From assembly GCA_038251315.1 (NCBI GenBank), contig JBBSBK010000024.1, positions 1 to 39,674 on the forward strand: a stretch of 39,674 nt of DNA. Direction: 5' to 3'. Each line of letters opens with the position of its first letter. Within the stretch, counting starts at the first letter, position 1. The DNA is from JBBKXP01 sp038251315. Its GTDB lineage: Bacteria; Pseudomonadota; Alphaproteobacteria; Rhodobacterales; Rhodobacteraceae. Made by a program: the position numbers and the translations under genes. The notes below the pieces were generated by a model. The model worked only from the letters and a program-made list of their open reading frames with translations. It searched no databases and had not been told where the DNA came from. Positions 32,904 to 39,674 of the stretch are shown here, in pieces.

Positions 32904-34112
32904 ATGACCCATTTCGTCGTGATCGGGGCCGGACAGGCCGGGGCATCGCTGGTGGCGCGGCTGCGGGCTGACGGGTTCGCTGGGCAGATCACGCTGGTCG
33001 GCGCGGAAAATGTCCCCCCCTATCAACGCCCGCCGCTGTCCAAGGCATACCTTTTGGGCGAAATGACGCTGGAACGGCTTTATCTGCGTCCGCTCGAATT
33101 CTACGCTGACCACGACATCACCCTGCGGCTGGATACCCGCGCCGTCGCCGTCGATGCGGCGGCGCGCACCGTCACCCTGTCGGACAACACGGTGCTGACC
33201 TACGACGCCCTCGCCCTGACCACAGGGGCGCACCCGCGCACTCTGCCTGCTGCCATCGGTGGCACGCTAGACGGCGTCTTTACTTTCCGCGACCTGCGTG
33301 ACGCCGACGCGATGGAACCTGAATTCAAGCCCGGTCGCCGCGTTCTTATCATCGGCGGCGGCTATATCGGGCTCGAGGCGGCGGCGGTCGCCGCGAAAAA
33401 GGGGCTCGAAGTCACGATCGTCGAAATGGCCGACCGGATTTTGCAACGGGTCGCCGCCCCCGTGACCAGCGATTATTTCCGCGCCCTGCACCATACCCAC
33501 GGGGTGATGATCCGCGAAGGCACCGGGCTGGATCGGCTGGTCGGCGATGACCGCGTGACCGGGGCGCGGCTGACCGACGGCGTGGAGCTCGAAATCGATT
33601 TTGCCATCGTCGGCGTCGGGATCATCCCCGCGACCGCGCTGGCCGAAAGCGCCGGTCTGACCATCGCCAACGGCATCGCCACCGACACGCAGACCCGCAC
33701 GTCGGACCCGCATATCTGGGCGGCGGGCGATTGCGCGTCGTTCAGCTATCATGACCAGCAAATCAGGGTGGAAAGCGTGGGCAACGCGATTGATATGGCC
33801 GAAGTGGCGGCGCAGAACATGATGGGCGCCGGCGTCGATTATGTGCCCGCGCCATGGTTCTGGTCGGATCAATACGACTGCAAGCTACAGATCGCCGGGC
33901 TGAACATGGGCTACACCAATGTCCACGTGCGCCAAACCGAGGGCGCGGTGTCGCACTGGTATTACCGCGGCGACACTCTGATCGCGGTCGACGCGATGAA
34001 CGACGCGCGCAACTACATGATCGGCAAGCGGCTGATCGAGGCGGGCAAATCGCCCGCGCCCGCGGTCGTGTGCGATCCGGCGACTGACATGAAGGCGCTG
34101 CTTCGGCCTTGA
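32904..34112 (+). CDS. FAD-dependent ferredoxin/rubredoxin-type reductase
   Basis: 402-residue flavoprotein like putidaredoxin reductase. First FAD motif VVIGAGQAGASLVARLRADG at residues 4-23, a second nucleotide motif VLIIGGGYIGLEAAAVAAKKG, and the FAD closing motif IWAAGDCASF. It passes electrons from NADH to a small iron-sulfur protein; no partner ferredoxin or P450 gene is near. Start at ATG 32904 follows AAAAGGA. Its stop overlaps the TTG start of rsmD. Confidence 0.93.
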   Translation: MTHFVVIGAGQAGASLVARLRADGFAGQITLVGAENVPPYQRPPLSKAYLLGEMTLERLYLRPLEFYADHDITLRLDTRAVAVDAAARTVTLSDNTVLTYDALALTTGAHPRTLPAAIGGTLDGVFTFRDLRDADAMEPEFKPGRRVLIIGGGYIGLEAAAVAAKKGLEVTIVEMADRILQRVAAPVTSDYFRALHHTHGVMIREGTGLDRLVGDDRVTGARLTDGVELEIDFAIVGVGIIPATALAESAGLTIANGIATDTQTRTSDPHIWAAGDCASFSYHDQQIRVESVGNAIDMAEVAAQNMMGAGVDYVPAPWFWSDQYDCKLQIAGLNMGYTNVHVRQTEGAVSHWYYRGDTLIAVDAMNDARNYMIGKRLIEAGKSPAPAVVCDPATDMKALLRP

Positions 34113-34660
34113 GGATCATCGCCGGACAACATCGCGGGCTGAAACTGGCCGAGGTAGGCGCGGGCGACGCTGCCGCGCATCTGCGCCCGACATCGGACCG
34201 GGTGCGCGAAACGCTGTTCAACATCCTGCGCAATCACGGGATGCCGGGGGACCGGACCCATGTGCTCGACCTGTTCGCCGGCACCGGGGCGCTGGGGCTC
34301 GAAGCGTTGTCGCGCGGCGCCGTTCATGCAACATTAGTCGATGACGGCAAGGTGGCGCAACGGCTGATCCGCGACAACATCGGGCGGGCGCGGCGCAACG
34401 GTGACACGGTCGTGTTAACCTGTGCCGCCGCAAAACTGCCTCCGGCAAGCACCCCCTGCGATCTGATCTTTGTTGATCCGCCCTATGGCGCTGATCTTGG
34501 CCGCCCGGCATTGATGGCGGCCATTGGCCAAGGCTGGATCGCGTCCCTCGCCCTGATTGTCTGGGAAGAAAACGCGCCCCAGACCACGCCGTCCGGCTTT
34601 GCGCTGATCGACCAGCGCCGCTATGGCGATACCTGGATCACCTTGCTGCGGGCGGCCTGA
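34109..34660 (+). CDS. rsmD: 16S rRNA (guanine(966)-N(2))-methyltransferase RsmD
   Basis: 183-residue SAM-dependent methyltransferase that modifies G966 of 16S rRNA. RIIAGQHRGLKL at the start, RPTSDRVRETLFNIL, the SAM loop LDLFAGTGALGLEALSRGA, and the catalytic DPPYG are all present. The start is TTG 34109 inside TTGA, overlapping the reductase stop; it gives the family-standard N-terminus. Not essential but conserved. Confidence 0.95.
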   Translation: MRIIAGQHRGLKLAEVGAGDAAAHLRPTSDRVRETLFNILRNHGMPGDRTHVLDLFAGTGALGLEALSRGAVHATLVDDGKVAQRLIRDNIGRARRNGDTVVLTCAAAKLPPASTPCDLIFVDPPYGADLGRPALMAAIGQGWIASLALIVWEENAPQTTPSGFALIDQRRYGDTWITLLRAA

Positions 34661-34786
34661 ATTCCCGATCCAAAGATTGTGTTCCGCGATCATTGCGGTT
34701 CCGTGCTAGGGTCGCGCATCGGTCAGTCTTTTCACGAGCAGGCCCGGACCCATCCCGCCTGCGGCTTGGCCAGCGAGGAAGGAAAC

Positions 34787-35641
34787 ATGGTCAAGACCAT
34801 CGGAAATCCGCTGTCCTGGGGGGCGCGTGCTCTGCAATCAGGCGGCCATGCCGTGACCGAAGCCGTCGACGGTGTCGCCAGCCACGACAACAGCCCGCCC
34901 ATTGTACGTGACCTGTCGATGCAGGACATCCGCAATGCGCTGCGCAAGGGGGCCGCCGATTTTACCGCCAGCCGTAGCGACGTGATGTTTCTGGTCATTA
35001 TCTACCCGGTGATCGGGGCGTTGCTGATATTCATCGCGCTCAATCAGGGGCTGTTGCCGGTGCTGTTTCCGCTCGCAGCCGGATTTGCCCTTCTGGGGCC
35101 GCTTGCCGGCATCGGGCTGTACGAGATCAGCCGGCGGCGGGAGCTGGGCATGGATGCCAGTTGGGGCGCGGTTCTGGGCGGGCTGCGCAGCCGGGTCCTG
35201 GGGCCGGAGGTAGCATTGGGTGCCTATCTTCTGGCGATCTTCATCGCCTGGATGTATGTCGCCAGCGCGATCTACAATGCGACCATCGGGCCGGAGATGC
35301 CTGCATCCGTCGATCAGTTCCTGACCGATCTTTTCACCACCGGCCCGGGTTGGGCGATGATCGCCGTCGGCATGGCCGTCGGGTTCGTCTTTGCCGCCGT
35401 GGTTCTGGTGATAAGCCTCGTGTCGTTCCCGATGCTGATCGACCGCCCGGTCGGTTTGCCGGTCGCCGTGACCACATCCATTGCCGTCGCGCGGCGCAAC
35501 CCGCGCGTGGTGGCCGCCTGGGGCCTGCTGGTCGCGGTGTCGCTGGCGATCGCGTCGGTGCCGCTGTTTCTGGGGCTGATCGTGGTCATGCCGGTGCTGG
35601 GGCACGCAACGTGGCACCTCTACCGGGCGGCAGTGGGCTAA
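34787..35641 (+). CDS. DUF2189 membrane protein
   Basis: 284-residue inner-membrane protein of the DUF2189 family. A polar start of about 60 residues (with PIVRDLSMQDIRNALRKGAADF) leads into about six membrane helices, from VIIYPVIGALLIFIAL to LGLIVVMPVLGHATWHLYRAAV. A segment between helices, YEISRRRELGMDASW, is typical. ATG 34787 follows GAGGAAGG. Function unknown; some relatives are labelled cytochrome c oxidase subunit-like, which nothing here supports. A large palindrome follows the stop. Confidence 0.85.
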   Translation: MVKTIGNPLSWGARALQSGGHAVTEAVDGVASHDNSPPIVRDLSMQDIRNALRKGAADFTASRSDVMFLVIIYPVIGALLIFIALNQGLLPVLFPLAAGFALLGPLAGIGLYEISRRRELGMDASWGAVLGGLRSRVLGPEVALGAYLLAIFIAWMYVASAIYNATIGPEMPASVDQFLTDLFTTGPGWAMIAVGMAVGFVFAAVVLVISLVSFPMLIDRPVGLPVAVTTSIAVARRNPRVVAAWGLLVAVSLAIASVPLFLGLIVVMPVLGHATWHLYRAAVG

Positions 35642-35642
35642 C

Positions 35643-35736
35643 GCGTTTTGCGTTTTATCTGAAACAGAGGTATCGCAAATCGCGTTCGACCGAAGGGAGA
35701 GGCAGCGAATTGCGATTCCGATCAAACGCAAAACGC
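35643..35736. repeat. 94-bp nested palindromic element
   Basis: Outer arms GCGTTTTGCGTTT (35643-35655) and AAACGCAAAACGC (35724-35736) are perfect 13-bp inverted repeats. Inner arms ATCGCAAATCG (35672-35682) and CGAATTGCGAT (35706-35716) pair 10 of 11. Further short pairings (ATC/GAT, GAA/TTC) join the two. It fills almost the whole 96-bp space between the convergent DUF2189 and map stops, so it could form a long hairpin in either mRNA 3' end. It looks like a dispersed REP- or MITE-like element. No second copy is seen in this window. Confidence 0.6.
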
Positions 35737-35737
35737 T

Positions 35738-36544
35738 TTAATACGTCGGGTGAAATAGTCCAGCGGGGGAGACGGTGAAAATCTCGGCGCCCGTCGCGGT
35801 GGTCCCGACCGAATGTTCGAACTGCGCCGACAGCGATTTGTCGCGGGTCACAGCGGTCCAGTCGTCGGCCAGAACCTTGATTTCGGGACGGCCAAGGTTG
35901 ACCATCGGTTCGATGGTAAAGAACATGCCCGGTTCCAGCACGGCGCCGGTGCCGGGGCGGCCATAGTGCAGCACGTTTGGCGGGGCGTGAAAGACGCGGC
36001 CCAAGCCATGACCGCAGAAATCGCGCACCACTGACATCCGCTCGGCTTCGACATAGGTCTGGATGGCCGCGCCGATGTCACCAAAGGTGTTGCCCGGCTT
36101 GGCGGCGGCGATACCCTTCATCAGGGCGTCATGCGTCACCTGGATCAGCCGTTCGGCCTTGCGCGACAGCGTGCCGGCAACATACATCCGCGACGTGTCA
36201 CCGAACCAGCCATCGACGATGACCGTCACGTCGATGTTCAAAATATCACCGTCCTTGATGACCTTGGGCCCCGGAATCCCATGGCAGACGACGTGGTTCA
36301 ACGAAATGCAACTGCCGTGCTGATAACCCTTGTAACCGATGGTGGCGCTGGTCGCGCCCGCATTGACGACCATCTGGGTGATCAGGCGGTCAAGCTCGCC
36401 TGTCGTCTGCCCCGGCACCACATGCGGCGCGATGTCGTCAAGGATCGTCGCCGCCAATTTCCCGGCGACGCGCATGCCCGCAAAATCCGCCTCTTCGTAA
36501 ATGCGGATGCCGTCGCGGGTCAGTCTGCCTCTGGCGTGTTCCAA
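35738..36544 (-). CDS. map: Methionine aminopeptidase type I
   Basis: 268-residue metalloprotease that removes the initiator Met. Metal ligands and catalytic residues are in place: GYKGYQHGSCISLNHVVCHG with the first His, NIDVTVIVDGWFGDTS with two Asp, CGHGLGRVFHAPP, FTIEPMVN and QFEHSV. I favour TTG 36544, giving MEHARGRLTRDGIRIYE, which fits family length; the frame runs to 36706 but overlaps the upstream sfsA gene. This start is not certain. Follows sfsA by 52 bases. Confidence 0.9.
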   Translation of the reverse strand: MEHARGRLTRDGIRIYEEADFAGMRVAGKLAATILDDIAPHVVPGQTTGELDRLITQMVVNAGATSATIGYKGYQHGSCISLNHVVCHGIPGPKVIKDGDILNIDVTVIVDGWFGDTSRMYVAGTLSRKAERLIQVTHDALMKGIAAAKPGNTFGDIGAAIQTYVEAERMSVVRDFCGHGLGRVFHAPPNVLHYGRPGTGAVLEPGMFFTIEPMVNLGRPEIKVLADDWTAVTRDKSLSAQFEHSVGTTATGAEIFTVSPAGLFHPTY

Positions 36545-36596
36545 GATGGGTCTTTCGTTCGGTTTTCTGGCACATAGGACAAAAGTGGGCGATGTT

Positions 36597-37295
36597 CTAG
36601 AGCAAGGGGCGGGAATGGCCCAAAGTGATTGCCTGCGGGGTAATGACTGTGTCGTAGCACAAAGCCTCGACCCCTGTTGCGCGCCCCTTGGCAAAGGCGG
36701 CGGCATAGGCCGGGTCGAGATCGGCGGCCAGCGTCATCGCGGTGCAATCGGTCCGCTGGATCAGGTAGAGCATGACGGCGCGGTGCCCCTGCACCACCAT
36801 CGTTGACAGATCATTCAGTTGCCGTGCCCCACGAGCGGTGACGCAATCAGGGAATTCGGCCAGACCGGGGTGGCGCGACAGGGTGATGCTTTTGACCTCG
36901 ACATAACAATGGGGCTGGCCCGGCCCCCTGAGCAGGAAATCGACGCGGCTGCGGTCACCGTAAGGCACCTCGGCCCGGATCGTTGGATAGTGCAGGCCGG
37001 GAATCTGCCCCGCCACCAGCGCCTCGGCCACCACCCGGTTCGCCGCACCCGTATCGACACCGGTGAAATGGCCCGTCGCATGTTCCACCAGCCGCCAGCC
37101 AAATTTCAGCTTTTTGCGCGGATCGTCATTCGGTTCCAACCAGATCCGCATGCCCGGTTCCGCCAGCCCCAGCATGCTGCCGGGATTGGCGCAATGCGCG
37201 GTGGTTTCGGTGCCGTCCGGCAAGGTCACATCGGCCAGAAAGCGCTTGTAGCGGCGGATCAGACGGGCTGGGACAAGGGGTGTAGCAAAGCGCAT
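36597..37295 (-). CDS. sfsA: SfsA family sugar-fermentation / nucleic-acid-binding protein
   Basis: 232 residues. The OB-like start RFLADVTLPDG and HCANPGSMLGL are followed by the nuclease-like core SRVDFLLRG...CYVEVKSITL, the PD-(D/E)XK pattern, and RGARQLNDLSTMVVQGHRAVMLYLIQR. Members bind DNA in enterobacteria, and nuclease activity is suspected from the fold. ATG 37295 follows GAAGGGG closely. It shares only 36 bases of divergent space with the CinA-type gene. Confidence 0.94.
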   Translation of the reverse strand: MRFATPLVPARLIRRYKRFLADVTLPDGTETTAHCANPGSMLGLAEPGMRIWLEPNDDPRKKLKFGWRLVEHATGHFTGVDTGAANRVVAEALVAGQIPGLHYPTIRAEVPYGDRSRVDFLLRGPGQPHCYVEVKSITLSRHPGLAEFPDCVTARGARQLNDLSTMVVQGHRAVMLYLIQRTDCTAMTLAADLDPAYAAAFAKGRATGVEALCYDTVITPQAITLGHSRPLL

Positions 37296-37331
37296 TTGCC
37301 CCTTCTATACCAGCGCCAAAGGAGATGCCCA

Positions 37332-38051
37332 ATGCCCAACCCCACAGCGGCGATGCTGGTGATCGGTGACGAGATTCTGTCGGGGCGAACGCGGGATTCC
37401 AACATGCACCATCTGGCGGGCGAACTGACCCGCGTCGGCATCGACCTGCACGAGGTTCGGGTGGTCAGCGACGCGCCCGACGCCATCGTCGCGGCGGTGC
37501 AGGCCCTATCCGGGGCATTCGATCATGTGTTCACCTCGGGCGGGATCGGGCCGACGCATGACGATATCACCGCGGAGTGCATCGCCGCAGCCTTTGACAC
37601 GCCGATCGGCGTGCGGGCGGATGCGCGGGCGCTGCTGGCCGACTTTTATGCCAGAACCGGGCGCGACCTGAACGCCGCCCGGTTGCGGATGGCGCGAATC
37701 CCCGATGGGGCGACCCTGATCGGCAACCGGGTCAGCGTGGCTCCGGGGTTCACCCTCGGCAACGTGCATGTCATGGCCGGGGTGCCGAGCGTTTTTCAGG
37801 CGATGGTGGCGTCGGTGTTGCCAACCCTGACGGGGGGCGTGCCGCTGGTGTCGGACAGTCTGCGGATCGTGCGCGGCGAAGGCGATATCGCCGGGCCGTT
37901 GGCGGATCTTGCCGGGCGGTATGGCGACCTGTCGACGGGGTCTTATCCGTTCGTGCAGGATGGGGTTTTCGGGGTTAATGTGGTGATCCGGGGGGCTGAC
38001 GGGGCGCGCGTCGCATTGGCAATGGCGGAACTGGCGGCGCTGTTTCCATGA
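37332..38051 (+). CDS. CinA N-terminal / MoaB-like molybdopterin-binding domain protein
   Basis: 239 residues containing only the MoaB/Mog-type domain of CinA, without the C-terminal nicotinamide-mononucleotide deamidase domain. AMLVIGDEILSGRTRDSNMHHLAGEL and VFTSGGIGPTHDDITAECIAAAF are diagnostic. The fold binds molybdopterin or, in CinA, hydrolyses ADP-ribose; activity here is unproved. ATG 37332 follows AAAGGAG; a nearby ATG at 37325 is in another frame. Overlaps the GNAT gene by 4 bases. Confidence 0.92.
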   Translation: MPNPTAAMLVIGDEILSGRTRDSNMHHLAGELTRVGIDLHEVRVVSDAPDAIVAAVQALSGAFDHVFTSGGIGPTHDDITAECIAAAFDTPIGVRADARALLADFYARTGRDLNAARLRMARIPDGATLIGNRVSVAPGFTLGNVHVMAGVPSVFQAMVASVLPTLTGGVPLVSDSLRIVRGEGDIAGPLADLAGRYGDLSTGSYPFVQDGVFGVNVVIRGADGARVALAMAELAALFP

Positions 38052-38773
38052 CCTTGCCAACGGTGCAAGATCTGTATGCGGTGTCGGCGGTGACGTGGCC
38101 AGCGGCACAGGTAAGCCGGACCGGGCCGTGGACGATAAGGTCCGGGCTGGGCGGCGGCAGCCGGGTCAGTGCCGCGACCGCCGAAGCGCCGTTTGACGTC
38201 GACGACCTGTCTGCCGCCATCACCGCGATGACTGCCTTGCGGCAACATGCCCTGTTCATGGTGCGTAATGGCGAGGTCGCGCTTGACTTGATGCTCGCCG
38301 CGCAGGGTTACGCCATCAAGGATCCGGTCAACCTTTATGTTGTCCCTCTCGCTGCCTTGACGACCGAACGCCCGTCGCCTGTCACCAGTTTTCAGGTCTG
38401 GCCGCCTTTGGCGTCGCAGGTTGAAATCTGGGCCGCAGGCGGGATCGGCGCGGCGCGGCTGGCGGTGATGGACCGCGCGCCGATGCCCAAAACGACGCTG
38501 CTGGGCCGGGTCGGCGACCGCCCTGCGGGGACGGTCTATATCGGCGTCCATGCGGGCATCGCGATGGTTCACGCTCTTGAAATCCTGCCCGCGTTTCGCC
38601 GTCAGGGGCTGGCCGGGTATTTGACGCGGGCTGCCGGTTTCTGGGCGGCAGACAACGGCGCAACCCATCTGGCGCTGATCGTCACGCAGGCCAATGCGGC
38701 GGCCAACACCCTCTACACTTCCCTCGGGATGACCCTTGTGGGACAGTATCATTACCGCATCCGGCCGGAGTGA
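38048..38773 (+). CDS. GNAT family N-acetyltransferase
   Basis: 241-residue acetyl-CoA-dependent acetyltransferase. The catalytic fold is in the C-terminal half: VHALEILPAFRRQGLAGYLTRAAGFWA carries motif A with the RxxGxA pyrophosphate loop, followed by LALIVTQANAAANTLYTSLGM (motif B). The N-terminal 100 residues are an alpha/beta half-domain, as in two-domain GNATs. Substrate not predictable. Starts at ATG in ATGA overlapping the CinA-type gene; the next gene begins 3 bases after its stop. Confidence 0.88.
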   Translation: MTLPTVQDLYAVSAVTWPAAQVSRTGPWTIRSGLGGGSRVSAATAEAPFDVDDLSAAITAMTALRQHALFMVRNGEVALDLMLAAQGYAIKDPVNLYVVPLAALTTERPSPVTSFQVWPPLASQVEIWAAGGIGAARLAVMDRAPMPKTTLLGRVGDRPAGTVYIGVHAGIAMVHALEILPAFRRQGLAGYLTRAAGFWAADNGATHLALIVTQANAAANTLYTSLGMTLVGQYHYRIRPE

Positions 38774-38776
38774 ACG

Positions 38777-39343
38777 ATGACCGACGCCCCCATTGCCCTT
38801 GAACTGCCGATGGTCGACCCGCTGCCGCGGGAAACGCAGGCCTATTTCGACCTCTGTCAGGAAAAGCTGGGGCTGGTGCCCAACGTTCTGCGGGCCTACG
38901 CATTCGACATTGCCAAGCTGGATGCCTTTGCGGGCCTTTACAACGATCTCATGCTGGCCCCTTCGGGCCTGTCGAAGCTCGAGCGCGAGATGATCGCGGT
39001 CGTCGTGTCGTCGATCAACAAATGTCATTATTGCCTCGTCGCCCACGGTGCTGCGGTGCGGCAGTTATCGGGCGATCCGATGTTGGGTGAGGCGTTGGTG
39101 ATGAACTGGCGGGCCGCCGATCTGGACGCCCGGCAGACCGCCATGCTGAGCTTTGCCGACAAGATGACGCGGGCCAGCGCCGAAATTGTCGAAGCGGACC
39201 GGGCCACTCTGCGCGACACCGGGTTCGATGACCGCGACATCTGGGACATCGCAGCAGTCACCGGGTTTTTCAACATGTCCAACCGTGTCGCCTCGGCCAC
39301 CGGGATGCGCCCGAATGACGCCTATCACGCGCAGGCCCGATGA
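38777..39343 (+). CDS. Peroxidase-related carboxymuconolactone decarboxylase-family protein (AhpD-like)
   Basis: 188-residue helical protein of the alkylhydroperoxidase D-like group. The redox motif Cys83-His-Tyr-Cys86 with His90 (KCHYCLVAHGAAV) is intact. ETQAYFDLCQEKLGLVPNVLRAY and MLSFADKMTRASAEI are typical of the peroxidase-related subfamily. It may reduce peroxides with a partner thiol system, but no partner is adjacent. Starts 3 bases after the GNAT stop and shares ATGA with the next gene. Confidence 0.93.
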   Translation: MTDAPIALELPMVDPLPRETQAYFDLCQEKLGLVPNVLRAYAFDIAKLDAFAGLYNDLMLAPSGLSKLEREMIAVVVSSINKCHYCLVAHGAAVRQLSGDPMLGEALVMNWRAADLDARQTAMLSFADKMTRASAEIVEADRATLRDTGFDDRDIWDIAAVTGFFNMSNRVASATGMRPNDAYHAQAR

Positions 39344-39674
39344 TCCGGGCAGTCACGCTCTTGCTTTTGGCATCGCCGCTGTCCGCGTCGGCGCTGACGT
39401 TCGATTTTCCAAGCAACGCGACACTGCAGATCGAAGATATCGCGCCGAACGATAGTTATGCGATGCCGGTAGGCCCTTGGGCCGATGGCGAAATCCCCGT
39501 GATCGAAGCCACGGGGGCGGTGACGCGGCAGTCCTGGCGGATCGTCGCGCAAGGCGTCAGCACACAGCAGATCATGCAGCCGCTGCGACTGCAACTCGAC
39601 GTGGCGGGGTTCGAGGTGATCTATGCCTGCCGCACCGACATCTGCGGCGGATTCGATTTCCGGTTCGGCACCGA
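39340..39674 (+). CDS. OmpA-family protein, N-terminal part (runs off window)
   Basis: Open from ATG 39340 to the window end, about 111 residues visible, no stop. The first residues MIRAVTLLLLASPLSASA are a signal peptide. The segment ending VIYACRTDICGGFDFRFGT is one I associate with Rhodobacteraceae OmpA-like proteins, which have a C-terminal peptidoglycan-binding domain outside this window. It overlaps the preceding stop by 4 bases (ATGA). Coupling with the AhpD-like gene is apparent. The family call is an inference from this partial sequence. Confidence 0.65.
   Translation, partial: MIRAVTLLLLASPLSASALTFDFPSNATLQIEDIAPNDSYAMPVGPWADGEIPVIEATGAVTRQSWRIVAQGVSTQQIMQPLRLQLDVAGFEVIYACRTDICGGFDFRFGT

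Noticed and set aside
36819..37331. N-terminal extension of the CinA-type protein
   Set aside because: It lies antisense to sfsA and is not protein-like; ATG 37332 has an AAAGGAG site.
1..39674. CRISPR arrays, insertion sequences, att sites, tRNA or rRNA genes
   Set aside because: No regularly spaced repeats, transposase motifs, or tRNA-like T-loop/acceptor patterns were found by eye on either strand.

Overview
The window looks like core chromosome of a marine-type alphaproteobacterium of the Rhodobacteraceae (Roseobacter/Rhodobacter group). The evidence is the high GC content, the alphaproteobacterial order pckA / chvI-chvG-hprK-rapZ-EIIA(Man)-HPr, a short HprK without its N-terminal domain, a DUF6473 gene, an etfBA operon near a 3-hydroxybutyryl-CoA dehydrogenase, and a likely methylsuccinyl-CoA dehydrogenase of the ethylmalonyl-CoA pathway. 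I see 43 protein genes (the last cut by the window edge). I see no rRNA, tRNA, CRISPR array, insertion sequence or prophage.

Layout. 1-5.4 kb: MFS transporter, secreted repeat protein, acyl-CoA dehydrogenase (probable mcd), TauE/SafE permease and a secreted DUF3859-like protein. 5.4-12.7 kb: pckA, divergent from the ChvI-ChvG envelope/acid two-component system, which leads into a regulatory (non-sugar) PTS cluster of hprK, rapZ, EIIA-Man and HPr, then an acyltransferase. 12.7-17 kb: 3-hydroxybutyryl-CoA dehydrogenase, DUF6473 protein, etfA/etfB and smpB. 17-21.4 kb: 3-mercaptopyruvate sulfurtransferase translationally coupled to an aromatic/aspartate aminotransferase, then amtB and glnK. 21.4-25.4 kb: bifunctional penicillin-binding protein, then a small secreted protein, MlaC and MlaA on the minus strand. 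25.6-28.7 kb: type I secretion ABC transporter and HlyD adaptor with no substrate or outer-membrane partner in view. 28.7-32.3 kb: tightly packed RidA, GDPD, FemAB-like acyltransferase, pterin dehydratase and MscS. 32.3-39.7 kb: peroxiredoxin, ferredoxin reductase, rsmD, DUF2189 membrane protein, map, sfsA, CinA-type protein, GNAT, peroxidase-related protein and the start of an OmpA-family protein.

How the genes fit together. Several serve acetate/fatty-acid carbon flow: acyl-CoA dehydrogenase, ETF as its electron acceptor, hydroxybutyryl-CoA dehydrogenase and PEP carboxykinase. ChvI/ChvG plus HprK/HPr/EIIA/RapZ form a signalling block linking envelope state and carbon/nitrogen state. MlaA/MlaC, the PBP, MscS and the OmpA-family gene concern the envelope. 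Genes are packed tightly, with many ATGA, GTGA, TTGA or TGATG stop/start overlaps.

I did not find an obvious new defence or mobile system. The signals most worth following are non-coding or small: a perfect 15-bp tandem repeat with a 20-bp period between pckA and chvI; a 94-bp nested palindrome filling the gap between two convergent genes; a spacing-conserved motif upstream of both the acyl-CoA dehydrogenase and etfB; a three-stem fold upstream of smpB; a four-cysteine secreted protein coupled to MlaC; and a RapZ whose Walker A lysine is arginine.
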